Source: Ascaris suum (taxonomy: Eukaryota; Nematoda; Chromadorea; Rhabditida; Ascarididae). From it: a DNA stretch of 64,000 nucleotides. Positions within the stretch are counted from its first letter, which is position 1. Each line of letters starts with the position of its first letter. Positions 12,472 through 24,400 of this stretch are shown piece after piece. The stretch is from NCBI GenBank assembly GCA_013433145.1, contig CM024177.1, forward strand, positions 6,970,110 through 7,034,109, in the 5' to 3' direction. A model generated the notes under the pieces. It made no database searches. It had not been told where the DNA came from and saw only the letters and a program-made list of their open reading frames with translations. The translations under genes and the position numbers were made by a program.

Positions 12472-13545
12472 TCACACACATCAGTTGACACCCGTCACTT
12501 CATCAGTTCTTGGGCACTTAGAGCCTCCCTAAACCACTTCGAAATAATACCATAGCGAGCGAGACAGGACGAGGTTTTTGCCTGGCTGCCATATGCCTAG
12601 AATCTTTTATTTCACCAAATCTGAAGATAGGAGTCCTACGGTGCTCAAAGCATAAAAATATGCTTCTTTAATTAAAACTAGACATGAAAGGAAACAGAAA
12701 TGGATGTAGTTCCCACAAATCATCAAATACAATCACGTTCATTTCCTTTTTTATAAGTGGTATTTTAAAGGTCCTAATTGTCTAGAAGGTTTCCCTAGCT
12801 AAGATACCATCATTCAAGGTAACATTTATGTGAATCGCAAGACATAAGCGCATGAAAAATAAGTTTAAATATACGTTTGTGGTGAACTAAAGCAGCGCAT
12901 TAACAGGAAGCATATGTAATGTCTGGAAAAATTTAACGATGTGAACCGAAAAAACGATGAATAATTTTGGAAAATTTGTGAATTTTACACATATCGCTTT
13001 CCACACTAAAAGAGAGAACGCAAATTGGAAAGAAAGAAAAAACGAGCGGTCCAAAGCAAAGGGAAAAGAAAAATAAAAAGAGGGACGTAAAATAATCCGG
13101 TGCATTTATTGTTGCTATTGAACGTTTGAAATAAAAAATTTAGGCACCTCACGTTGAAGCAAATGTTGTTGTGTAAAATTCAAACACCGATAGATAGAGA
13201 TTAGCTGGGATTCAATACTCAAATTTGAAACTAGAGGAATGTACAGGACTGCCACTTCTGATGTCAGAAGAAGATAAAGTACACTTTAGGTGGAAATGCA
13301 GTCCGAAAATTCCACGATGTATTTGTACATTTCTCTAAAAACTAGTACTTGTACAACGCCATAAAACTACTGCAGCCCTGCATTTGCAAGTTAAGCTTTG
13401 GTATATAGTACTGCGTAGTACTTGGTTTAATTACAACATAGTAGGCGGCACAGCTAGACAACCGCCCATTTACCACGCTTCTGAATCTCACATGTCCGAA
13501 TCTCGTTCGCGAACCTCCACGATCCGACACATCATCCACAGATGA
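12472..13545. other. No supported gene
   Basis: Between the 12.1 kb exons and tRNA-Sec. Only low-complexity AT-rich sequence and short open frames are visible. Immediately 3' of the tRNA there is no T4 run in the first 80 bases, so its Pol III stop is not evident. Confidence 0.4.
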
Positions 13546-13632
13546 CACCCAGGAGGTGGAATCGAACCACTCCGTCGCTAAACGGCCGCAGGTTTGAAGC
13601 CTGCACCCCGGACCACCGAGGATCACCCGGGC
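13546..13632 (-). tRNA. tRNA-Sec (anticodon TCA), selenocysteine
   Basis: This 87-nt gene reads the UGA codon as selenocysteine. On the minus strand it starts GCCCGGGTGATCC. It has the anticodon arm GCAGGCTTCAAACCTGC with anticodon TCA (595-597 of the 13 kb block on the plus strand). It also has the long variable arm GGCCGTTTAGCGACGG and the T arm GAGTGGTTCGATTCCAC. The acceptor pairs GCCCGGG with CCTGGGT plus discriminator G, with two G-U wobbles. The size, long anticodon stem, long extra arm and TCA anticodon are all hallmarks of eukaryotic tRNA-Sec. It implies that SelB/EFsec, SECIS-binding factors and at least one selenoprotein exist elsewhere in this genome; C. elegans keeps the whole system for one thioredoxin reductase. 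Confidence 0.97.
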
Positions 13633-13656
13633 AACATCGTAGCGTAGCGCGCTCTT

Positions 13657-13664
13657 CATATAAG
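13657..13664 (-). promoter_or_regulatory. TATA-like element upstream of tRNA-Sec
   Basis: CTTATATG on the minus strand, at about -32 to -25 from the tRNA 5' end. Animal tRNA-Sec genes are known to use an upstream TATA box with a proximal sequence element (snRNA-type Pol III promoter). The spacing fits. I could not identify a proximal element with confidence. Confidence 0.55.
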
Positions 13665-13892
13665 AAGGTGAAAGTAGTGAACGTAAGCGACAGCGGGTTG
13701 CAGCTAGACGACCAAAGAATGTCTTTACACACTGGAAGCAGCATTGCAAATTGAGCGCAGATGTTGTAGCACAGTTCGTCGTTAGATTCTATCGGCATTC
13801 GCTAATGCGGTTAAGGTTTTGCGGAAATGAAGGTGAAGACATTTTTTGTCTTTCTCATGGGACTGAGATCCTTAATGTAACTTTGACGAGTG

Positions 13893-13939
13893 TTTCAGTG
13901 ATAGAGAATTTCAGTGATAGAGAATTTCTCAATCACTGA
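13893..13939. repeat. 16-bp tandem duplication plus inverted copy
   Basis: TTTCAGTGATAGAGAA occurs twice in direct tandem (13893-13908, 13909-13924). It is followed at once by TTTCTCAATCACTGA (925-939 of the block), nearly its reverse complement. The array can fold back on itself. Confidence 0.9.
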
Positions 13940-15765
13940 TCGCAGAATAATCCGTTTCTGAATTGAAACTTCCTTCGTAGAATCTAAGTAACAGAATAAA
14001 AAGGATGCTGCGAAGTGTCCCTGAGATAGAGGCAGTTGATGCTGTTCTGGCTCAGTGTAACTGGTACGCTTTCCTTGACAGTCACTACGAAACCACCGAA
14101 CATTGCCAAAGATTTGCGTGGTTTGCAGGTAGCCTATTTGCTTTACACACAGACGTGATGCAACAATATATAGCCATTCGTTGCGAACTGCTGGTCTTAT
14201 GGCACTTCGCGACAATTTCACTCCGCTAGGACTTTCGTCTTCTCAAAATGTTTAAGTTCCACTTTTCAATGTGCGCTGACAGCTTCCGAAAGAGGCATGA
14301 CTAGTTAAAAGGCAAATCATCGAAAAAGAAATATCAACTACCGCTAGCAAAAACACGAACTGAATAGGTAGATGATGAAGGAAAATTGAGAAGCGATACC
14401 GCAGCTGGAGAGCTCATATGCGACCGTCTTGCAGTGAACGCTGAATGAACAATTGCTGCTTGCCGTTAGATTCCTACTTAATTACATAGAATTATATGCT
14501 CCGATTCGTTGAAGTGAGCAGCAGTGGATGGAAGGAGATGGGCAATGGCACATAAAAGACGTTGAAAGCAGAAGCGAAACGAAAAACGAAATGTTCCCTG
14601 GAAAAAATGCCAAGGTGCTACTGGATATTGCCTACCATCCGAACCAACTTCTTATCGCTGTTACAGCCTTGAGTAAGCATCCATGTTAGAGCATCAACGT
14701 TACTGTACAAACATGCTGACTTCCTTAAATTGCGTTCATGCTGTGCTCGCGATATCCGACATGCCCACTTGCTGTGCGCCTTTACTCATAGTATCCGATG
14801 TTGGCCATCGATGAGACGGCTGCCATGTCAATCGTGCGAGACATCCATTCCTTTTGAAATCCGGTCCTCCTCTTTGGCCGGCACTTATTGGTGACATAAG
14901 GCTGCAGCACAACATCAACTGTTCGTTCATGGCAGCATTTCCCACTTCCCTCCCCTCCTCGTCCAGCCATTCAGCCCGCTAACCCTCAGTGTGATACACT
15001 TTCTAGATTGAGTGACCATTAATGCGACACACTTCTTAGATTAAGTGACCATTAAAATGATGCTCAGATGAGAAAACCGTGTCCGAAATTAGATAAGGAG
15101 CGGTGGAATGTGGCGAAATAGTGAAAATGTTAGTTTCAAGGAATACCAAAAACGTTGCAAATCATTCAATGCGCGGCTAAAACAATCATATCGCTTTATT
15201 CAGGTTAACAGTCAACGTATTCTTCGTGAACAACTCCGCTGTTCCACAGATTCGATCAAGGCTTACGAACAGGAATCCAAACCTCGTCAACAAATAAACT
15301 ACTACACATCACCTCATACGCTAGAAAAGAAACACAAGTTTTACTGCTTTACTCAAAATGGCATCGAGAAAACGTGTAAAAACGCCTCGGTGACAAAAAG
15401 CAATGTTGCACTTACAGAAATATCTGAGTGGCCGACCGAAAAAAATTCTGTGCCCGAAGGGCAACTTTCTCCGGGAATTTCCACCAGCTATTATCAATGT
15501 TCACAAAACTTGCTTCACTCAGCGTTGTACTACTATTACCTCGCCCGTTGTCAGGCGCACACAGTTACATTCGGCCCGTCCTAGAAGTTCAAAAACTGAA
15601 ATGCCACATGGACATCATGCCTTATAATTGCATAATCCGGCAATCACGCGACAATTCGAAATTGACTTTAAACTACAACCGATTACTATGACGTATAACA
15701 ACTTCAATAACAAAGAATAGAGCGACATGCAATGAGAAAAGAGAAAAAAGAAATAAATAACGCGA
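13940..15765. other. Region between tRNA-Sec and Tim9, no supported gene
   Basis: It holds a minus-strand open frame ending near 14782 with coding-like tail WMSRTIDMAAVSSMANIGYY, and a 158-codon plus-strand frame from an ATG at 15108 to 15584. Neither shows a known motif, signal sequence or convincing splice partner. Both are recorded only as possible chance frames. A two-copy direct repeat lies at about 14992-15059. Confidence 0.35.
14992..15059. repeat. Imperfect two-copy direct repeat (about 34 bp unit)
   Basis: Two adjacent copies share ACACTT..CTTAGATT-AGTGACCATTAA (variants CTAGATTGAGTGACC and TTAGATTAAGTGACC). This is a local tandem duplication with a few substitutions. Confidence 0.85.
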
Positions 15766-16802
15766 TCATCTCAATGCCATCGGACCTTGTGCCTCGTTCT
15801 GAATCAGCTGATGTTCCTGGAATCGTAACGACAGCCTCTGCGTCATCTTTAAGAATTTATCGAGGCAGTTCGAACAGCATTTTTCCTCTCGTTCACTTAC
15901 GCTCCTAAATTTTTTCTTGCAAAGAATAGATAATGATGGTCGGTGTTACGTTTTTTTACATTCTATTCTTAGCCTTTAGGTTCAACAATTCGATATTGAC
16001 GATATGCAGGGACTTTAATGCTCTGTTGCTTTCTAGTTATTGCTTTATTGCTTAGGTAAGCCTAAAAGTTGTGCCGGGGTTGGCTTCTCCGCATGTTCTA
16101 TTATTCGTGCTAGTTTTCTTATTCCTTTATGATTGGAAGCTACGCCATCACCTTTCTCCTATTAAAGCTAAAACCTTCATGTCTGCTAATCTGCTTTCCA
16201 GCTTGCCTTCTAGCAGCTTGCAGCTTACTCCGAGTATACGACGAACAAAAGCTTAATGAATACCCGAAAGGGTGCCAAAGTGAGTAGAGGCTGTTCTACG
16301 TGAATAAAATACAGGATTTCCCCTTGCCTTCCTACATCCACAGGGTACCTTCACCACCCGCAGTTGCACGCATCTCGCAAGTGAAGGCCTGAAAGTTGCA
16401 CCTGCGAACTTACATCTCAAGAGTGGTAGAGGGGTAGATCTGCCTACGCATGATAACTTCAACTCAGACAATACCGAAATACAGCGAAAGCAAATTTGCT
16501 CTTTCCCACAGCGGCATTATGAACTATTAGGTTCCATTAGTTTATCTGCATATTTCAAAAATTTACCGCATAAGGTGTAAATTCGTCACAACTTGAATAG
16601 CTCTGAATTCAAATGTACGGTACTAATTGGACTTAAACCTGAATTCTGCAGGAGTGGAAAAGGCAACGGAATCCAATAGTCATACTGACCTGCTGGTCAT
16701 ATCGGTGATACACTGTCCGAAGCACTGCTCAGTGACGCTGTTGTACTGAATGAGGAAATCTCGGAACGTCTTTAGATCAGTCTCCGTGGCATCGGTCGCC
16801 AT
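15766..16802 (-). CDS. TIMM9: Mitochondrial import chaperone Tim9 (small Tim family)
   Basis: Subunit of the hexameric Tim9-Tim10 chaperone. That complex carries hydrophobic inner-membrane and beta-barrel precursors across the mitochondrial intermembrane space. There are two exons: 16802-16690 starts at ATG and ends AG|GTCAGT; 15904-15766 begins G after an AATTTAG acceptor and ends in TGA. The product is 83 residues, close to the usual 80-90. The family signature is clear: TFRDFLIQYNSVTEQCF, the first CX3C (CFGQC), TSRSVSEREEKC, the second CX3C (CSNC, preceded by an extra Cys), and the helix CLDKFLKMTQRLSLRFQEH. As usual for small Tims there is no cleavable presequence. Folding uses the Mia40 disulfide relay, inferred from the twin cysteines. 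The RDFL..YN and RFQEHQ segments point to Tim9 rather than Tim8, Tim10 or Tim13. It is the only gene in the window I consider fully simple and complete. Confidence 0.95.
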
Positions 16803-18200
16803 CGATGCCCTGCACCACTGATTCGCTTCTGCTTCCTCTGAGAGCACCAAGCACCTATTGAACCGGGTCTAATATTGCACTATATGTGCAACAGGCTAAA
16901 AACCATACCTTCGTGACAATCCAACGTATGATTCATGAGCGAGGAAAATTCAACCGGGTTGAAAACTTCACGCCAGCTATCCTGCCTTTAGCGGCTTGCC
17001 TTAGAACTTTATTTAGGCATTAAAAGAAAAACCCACTAATCTAATAAAAGATTGTCGCGTCCTAGCAGCCAAACAACCAAAACTCGTTTCATCATTCAAC
17101 TTACGACGCTGGAATCTGCGTCCACTAGAGACTTTCATTTTTTTCTCTAGTTGTCGCCCATCCATAGCGATGTTTGAGCCACTTGTATCAATGTCTAGAT
17201 GTTCCGTTCCTCGTAATCACGACCCGGAATTTCAATATAAAATAGGCTTCAGTCTTTTCTAAGCTTCGATTAGCCCTTATACCTGATGCAGTGCGGTACT
17301 TTTTCAAGAAATGATGGTCGTCATGTCCATATCTGCTTTCCTGAATATTACACGGTACAACAGTCGCTGCAGGATGAAACTTCCCAGTTACCAAGAACGA
17401 AGAAACAGAAATCAAAATATTTTATTCCAGAAGGATGTTATACTTATTATTTCAATGTCCGAAAGTGGGAAAACAATCGGAAAGTGTCCATCAGCATGCA
17501 AAGAAAAGAAGAGCAAAACCTTATAAATCTACAGCTCGAGCGAATTGCCATTCAGCATATGACAGCTGCAATGGTGTGTAGACTGAAAGTCAAAAAGAAA
17601 TGAAATTGAAAGGAGCACAGATGATGTTTGTGTTGCAACATTTTTTTGGTCAGCTGAAACTGATATCCCACGTCGACTACGAGCACACGCAAAGTGAAAT
17701 ACTTCCGACAGCGAGACATCGGAAAAGCTACGCAGAGTTTCATGACAAAAATCTGTTGAATTTGGCACTTGCAACATTCTAACCACTCCACGTTTAAGGT
17801 TTTTAAGCTGATAGTGGATCGAGTATAAGCCTGGTATAAGGCGACGGGAAGTACAATTCACAACATAGATGAATAATAACAGGTGAAAATTTAAAAGCCA
17901 TGCATCGACACTATACATTTTCTGACGTCAGCAAGATTCCTCGCAAACACTCGGTAAAGTAAACATAACGAATGTGCAATTCCTGCCGAAATATCTCGTG
18001 CCGTTCACCAATTTCACACAACTTGAGGTATAATGCCAATAACAGCCCTTCATGGAGTTCCTAACATTGAACGACCTTCTAATATATAATTACTAGTTCG
18101 TCGTTGAATACTGAACTTCATAATAAATAATGCCACATAATAATAATGTATCTCCATCACTTCAGAAGTCATCGACACACGGTCACTTCATCAATGACGA
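16803..18200. other. Intergenic: Tim9 promoter side and aminotransferase 3' flank
   Basis: Contains the upstream region of Tim9 and the downstream region of the aminotransferase, both read leftward. Open frames on both strands at 17286-17918 overlap each other and show no motif. I see no RNA gene here. Confidence 0.4.
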
Positions 18201-18380
18201 TCAACACTCATTTTCATCTATGCTCGCTTTCTTCGAACACCTACGGCTTTCCAAGGAAAACTTTTGCAATATCGATTCTGCTTCGTCCAATACTTTATCT
18301 GTCTGAAAAAAAGGAAAGATTCCTAAACGAGCAAATTCTTTTTCCGCGACGAATTCCCAGGGACAGAAAACACAGCCGCT

Positions 18381-18447
<67 letters not shown>

Positions 18448-21400
18448 AGCACACCTTGCCCACCTCTCCGGCTTCCCATCCGCTACCAACAAAATACTTT
18501 CAAACTTCCACCTATTACTTTTTACAAACGTCTAACTGGCCTCCGAGATCACAAATTAACGAATATGGGAAAAAGGGAATGAATAAATAACTGGTGAAGA
18601 AGCGCTAAACAGGAACCGGCAGCACTATTGCACGCCGTCCATCTGATCGACCAGCTCCACAAGTCACCAAAAAAGAGTAAAATATGCAAAATAATGCATT
18701 CATGCTTCAACTAATGCGAGTGCCTGCAGAAATCCCCAGCGAAAAATTCGTTTTATTCAGGCAAGCCGATGGAAAGAGAGAAGCCATCAGACGTAAAAAC
18801 GGTCGGAAATTTTTAGGCGCCTAACATTCTACAGCTGTTTCTCAACGTTAACAAAATCTGCGTAAAAAACTGTATCGGAGATCAACGCACGGTATACATT
18901 TAATCCATGAAGTTTTATAACTGCAGCTCCAGGGATTGCCAAAACGAAAGCAGTGAACAGAGAGACAGGCAAACAGACAAACATACACATTGCAAACATG
19001 AGATTATTCTAATGCAAGCCTGTAGATCAAATTTGTAAGTGCCATTGAAAACATGATGTAGAGTTCTGAAATCAAACTCGATTTACCTTAAAGAAGCAAA
19101 CGCGCACCATATGATCATTGCTTTCTTTAAATTCATCCGAATAGAACGCCGATGGTGGTATCATCGCCAAGTTCTGTAATAATGCACATAACCGTAATAT
19201 GTCACATTGAACGTGATAGTGACAGGCTCTCGTTTGTTCGCCTCAGGAGTTTAAAATCTACTAAAAATGATTCAACATAATATTATTGGAATATTTGACG
19301 GTTATCTGATGAGGAGTGAAAATATTGTTCGCAGATGATATCCGAACCGATTCATGAATATAAGAAAATAAAGCGAGGGAGTTACCTGCGAGGAAGATGT
19401 GTGAAAAATTCCAACGGATTTACGCTTATTTATGCATTTCATAGAAAAACTAAAGTTTTCAGCAAAACACTTCATTGCAATATGGTGTCAGTTACTGAGA
19501 AATCAAACAACTGAAATGCATTTGAAATGAAAATGGAACATTTGATTTTTATGCCTTCAAACTTTCAAACGAAGCGAACAGAATGCATGAAAATTTTCCA
19601 TTTGAGATGTTCTCGGAGTTTGATAAAACAAGGAATTCTGGAGGAAAAACGCACGCACCGCGCACAACTTACGTCATAAAGTCAGCACCATAACTGCACA
19701 GTTAGCCTTTTCGCACAGGCAACTAAATAATGTTCTAAAGATATGAAATATGTGTTAAGTGTTACGCCTGGTGATATCGCAAATCTTTATTATGAAATTA
19801 ATTTTTATTGGTCTATCTAAAGGCGGATCAAATACGACCGCTGCGATCATCGGCGAATCTCAGCGGAGAGCTGAATCATTCAAACTGGATATCAGTGAGA
19901 AAGCAATTCGTTCAAATCGAATGCCGAATCACTGAAACCTTTCAACACAAATTTAACGCGTCATTAAGAATTTCACTAAGATGGAAGAAATCATTTCAAA
20001 AAGTATTGTTATTCATCCAACATTTGGGCAATCAAACGCAAATGTACAGGCAATGTAACATTCCCCAAGCAATATCGATTTACTTCTATACTTATTAAAC
20101 AGAGTATTTGGATATTACACATATAGAAATGAGGTAACCTCCCAAGTTCGTACGGTGTTACATCAAAAACAAAAAAGTCCCACAAATTTGGCTGCATGGA
20201 GCTCAAGTGTTCTTGTATACGCACAGCTGTAACGATAGGACGATTAAACTTTCCCTGCGACCACAACCTCTCTGCCCGACAGCAATCTATTCACCTTAAA
20301 GGAAAACTGAAAAAAAAGGAAAATTGAAGATTGGAACGTTATGTTTGACGTGCGGAAAAATCCGTGGAGTCGTTGGAAGGAAAAAATTGATGAAAGATAT
20401 GAAAGTTGTTCTCGAGTGTACCTACATCATTCCATAATATTCGTTCGACTCTTTTAGTACGAAATTTACTACTAATATCATTAACTGCTCGCATATGAGA
20501 GTAAACAGACTAATTCAGACCTCACCTTCTCTCGGCACATCCATCGTGCAAATCGAAAATCAAGTGGATCATTACTGTCATCGAAGGATTTCAATACATC
20601 TTCTAAAATAAAATCATGAATCAATGTTTCAATGACACATCCGGTCCAAAAGATGGTTGCTGAACCTATGTACGATTTCGGCCAGCGCGGCCGCATGAAA
20701 CGTGGCCCGACCTCTTATTTTATGATTCTGAGAATGAAGGCGCTTAAAAAGCTTGGAAAACTTGGGAAAAAAAGTGAGACGGTGGTAAAAAGTTTGTGGC
20801 AAAGAATTCTTCACGCCCAGCGCGCGGTGGGTAGACTCCGATTCCTAGCTGTTCTCCGCCAAGAAGGAAGAAGCGATTACGATCCTTGGCTACTCTTCTC
20901 CTCGCAACTCCCCTAACGATTCATCGAGCCAAGTGACAAACGCGATTTCGCCTTGCCGATCAATCCCCTTCTCTTTGCAAGGAAAAAGCCGATCAGCATG
21001 TGCCCTAGTATAAACTCGGTCAGGATCTGCTTCACGCTCATAAAAACTTACCTCAGATTCCTTCTTCTCCCACCACAATGCTCCAATCGCTTCTTTGAAG
21101 GTTTAAAGACAGGGTTCCCAGCACGACACCACTTTATGACACTAATGTGCTTCAACAAGAACGGAAACGTCCGGTGAAAAAAGTCGAAAAGTGCAAACAT
21201 TTAAGTCTATTAAAGTTCAGAAATGTGAGGGGACAAGAACATCTGAAAACATCGCGAACCCTGAACGAGTGGAGAGAAATCGGCCATCATAAAATAGCCT
21301 GAATCAGGAATGATTGGCTTCATGCCAGCAGCCGCCAACATCGTCGCCATGCGATCCCTTTTCCTATGCAAATCGGAAACCAATCCAGTCTTGAAGTAAC

Positions 21401-24400
21401 TTTTCTCCGGATTACTCCACATAACCGAGACCTCCCTCTCGATGGCTTGAGCAACCGCCTCCTAAAATATGGATAGACGATTCCAATGGGCGCACTAATC
21501 AATGAATTATCAAATGGAATATAAAACGAATGCTTCAATAAAATAAGTTAATCAAAAATAAAACCAATTATGATATGCAAGAGAAACGATGAAAAAGTGG
21601 TCGACTGCGACCATCGAGGCAACTGCGCCCTCAATATTTCTGTCTCTTTCGGTTGGCTGAACCAGCTAAACATTTCAAATGTTCATTTAGCCGTCCTCCA
21701 ATCCTATTGAACTTGCTAAAATTTACTGATCCGTCTTGTGGTATTTCGTATGTAGGACGAATACGCTCACAATTTACAATCATCGACCACTACTGTCATG
21801 CATATGTATAATTTACACAGTGCACATGCTTGACCCTTCCAAAACAAGCAAAGAAACGTGCACGAGGAGTTGGCAACAAATGAGCTTTTATCTTCTCTTC
21901 ATTTAACCAATCACTTCCCTAGGCTACAATAAAAAATAAGGAAATGAGCGGAATAATGCTTTCGCAACTGATTCGACCACTTGTACAAACCTTCTATAAA
22001 AGATCTCTCTTTCTATCGCTCGCTTGATATATGAAACTTCGAATGGCGCAAATGCAAGCAAATTTTCCGGCGCCTTTAAATACATATGATTGTCGCCGCT
22101 GTTAACAGGTAAGTTGAAAGACATCAAAATAAAACCATCATCCTCTAATAAATAAGGCACATTTTATATCGAACAGATTTCAAAAATCTACCTTCGGTTC
22201 AGGAATTGGAGCTCACGAGTTCATCTCCGAGATATGTACACGCTTAAGCGCGAAAAGAGAATGTCGCAATAATGAGGTTCACAAATGCATATAAGAATGC
22301 TCCATAGCTGAATTTTGTTGCCTATTTCGAGTGCAAAAACGGCTCATTTAATTGCATGCGTATATGTGCGAATTTATTTATTCTCCATCTATTCTCTAAA
22401 TAAATGACAACTGATACAAAACCGAACATATACGATCGATAAATTACGAAAAAAGAACAGCTCAGCTAACCTGTGTTGGCGTGGAGCAAGTGAAGACGCA
22501 ATTTTGGTGGATAGCTTTCAGCGGAGCAAGCAGGGTGGCCGGTCCTATAGACCAACCCAACTTCCATCCCGTTATACTGAATATTTTACCCGCACTTCCT
22601 ATTGTTATTGTGCGTTCATACATGCCCGGAATAGTTGCTGAAACGCGTTCAATTCACAATTCCTATGGCATTTCTCATGAGACGACAGAGATCCATCAGC
22701 GGAACATAACTGCGATGGAAGGAACAACATGTGAACCAATCAATCGGAGAGATTAAAAAACCCATTAGGGGATATCGAAACATCTACTTTTCTTCTAAAG
22801 TAAGTTGGGTGCTTTCACTGTTAGGAAAGCATCATAGATAAACGAACAGTGCATCGAAATCAAGTACTCATTAAAAAGCGATCGTCGCAGACTGCTAGTA
22901 AAACGAAACTGATCGCGATTTTGCCTCACCCAAATACCAAAGATTTTTTGATTAAAATGGTTGAAAGCAAATAAACATGCATCACCGGGCATCGCTAAGC
23001 TTTTGTGTTTTCCTTATTTTATGACTGAAGCGTCCGTTTCAAACATCATAACAAAATAAGCATAAGACAGAGTTTTGAATAATATCATCAAGGTGTTCAA
23101 AGCAGTGTGAAAATCCCGATAATAGGAAAGAAACTGTTCGGATAACTTAAAGAAATAATCGGGGAAAGAAGAGATGCGACCGTGTAAACACTTTGAATCC
23201 TCGAAGCACTCACAACAACTATCAGTCATTCTTGAACAGATCACTTCAACTAAAGGTTAGCAGAGAGATTTGGCATCAACTTGCAATGCACAATTTTCCC
23301 AACCTCGTTAAAATAGTATAACATGTGTGATAAAAATAGAAAAAAAAATAAAACAGTGGAAGGGTGGGAAGGAGAGTGGGAATTGTGTTCATAAAATGTA
23401 GAAAAAAACTGATCAGTAAACGGGTTTTCTAAGATCATTTTGCTTCTCCTCGCAGTAGAATTTCTCCTTATTTAAAATCTGCTAAAAAATCCGATACAAA
23501 GGGAAATTATACCCACCTTCTTCCTCCATTGAATCGCTTAATGATGCACGCTGTTTTATTTTCATATTTTTTTGATCAATTTTATGGCTATTAATAACTC
23601 AGCTTCAAACATAGCTCTGTGACTGAGGCCAGTGATGGCAGATCGGAATGTTAGTCGAACCATTAAATCAACAACAAGAACCTAACAGCACTTCACATAG
23701 GAAAACAAATTAAACCGCATTAATTCAACTCAGATTTCACTACTAGTTTTCCGGGAAAAATTAACAAGGAAAATCGCACGAAAACAAGCTTTCAGAAAAA
23801 AAAGAGGATAAAATCAAACCAAATCGAATCATTTCTTGTCCGTGATAAACGTGCCATTCATAGACTTCGTCGGCAATTACCAATAAATCGTGCCTTCTAA
23901 CAATATCGGCGATACCCTCTAATTCCCTCCTACAACAAATTCAACTAAAACGTGCGGGAAACAAAGAGATGATAGACATTTTATAATCTAATATTCACTA
24001 ACTACGGAAACTTGAGAAAAAACTCATTTTTTCAAGAAAGGTTTGCTCGCCTAATCGTCTGGTATACCTGTTAGGAAATTGCACTCTTTTTCAATACTAA
24101 TTTTATACAAATGAAAGTGCTGCTATGTCTATTTTATCGCCACTGCAGCCAGAGAGGATGTGCATATATAAAGTGTAGATTAGAATATGAGAGACCCTTC
24201 TGGTGTTTTATTTAGTTGGCATAACGCCCACAGGTAAATTTTCCTTTTGCACTGTGGGGCTACAAGTTAGTTTAGTTCCTGTCCGTAGAAAATTACAGCG
24301 AAAACAATTGTGTCGGCTAACTAATAGGCAATTAAAGGACTCGCCGTGCAGGCAATGAGACTTACTTCAAATAAGGGGGACCCTGAAGATGCAAACATTC

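Noticed and set aside
13424..13434. GGTTTAATTAC, matching the start of the nematode SL1 splice leader
   Set aside because: Only the first 11 bases match; the rest of the leader, its donor and the SL RNA folds are absent.
13342..13798. Overlapping open frames of 70-135 codons on both strands
   Set aside because: They run through the tRNA-Sec gene; the RNA explains the base composition and pairing.
15108..15584. 158-codon plus-strand ORF
   Set aside because: Longest ATG frame in the window, but no motif, no hydrophobic or signal segment, AT-rich codons typical of chance frames, and no splice or homology support.
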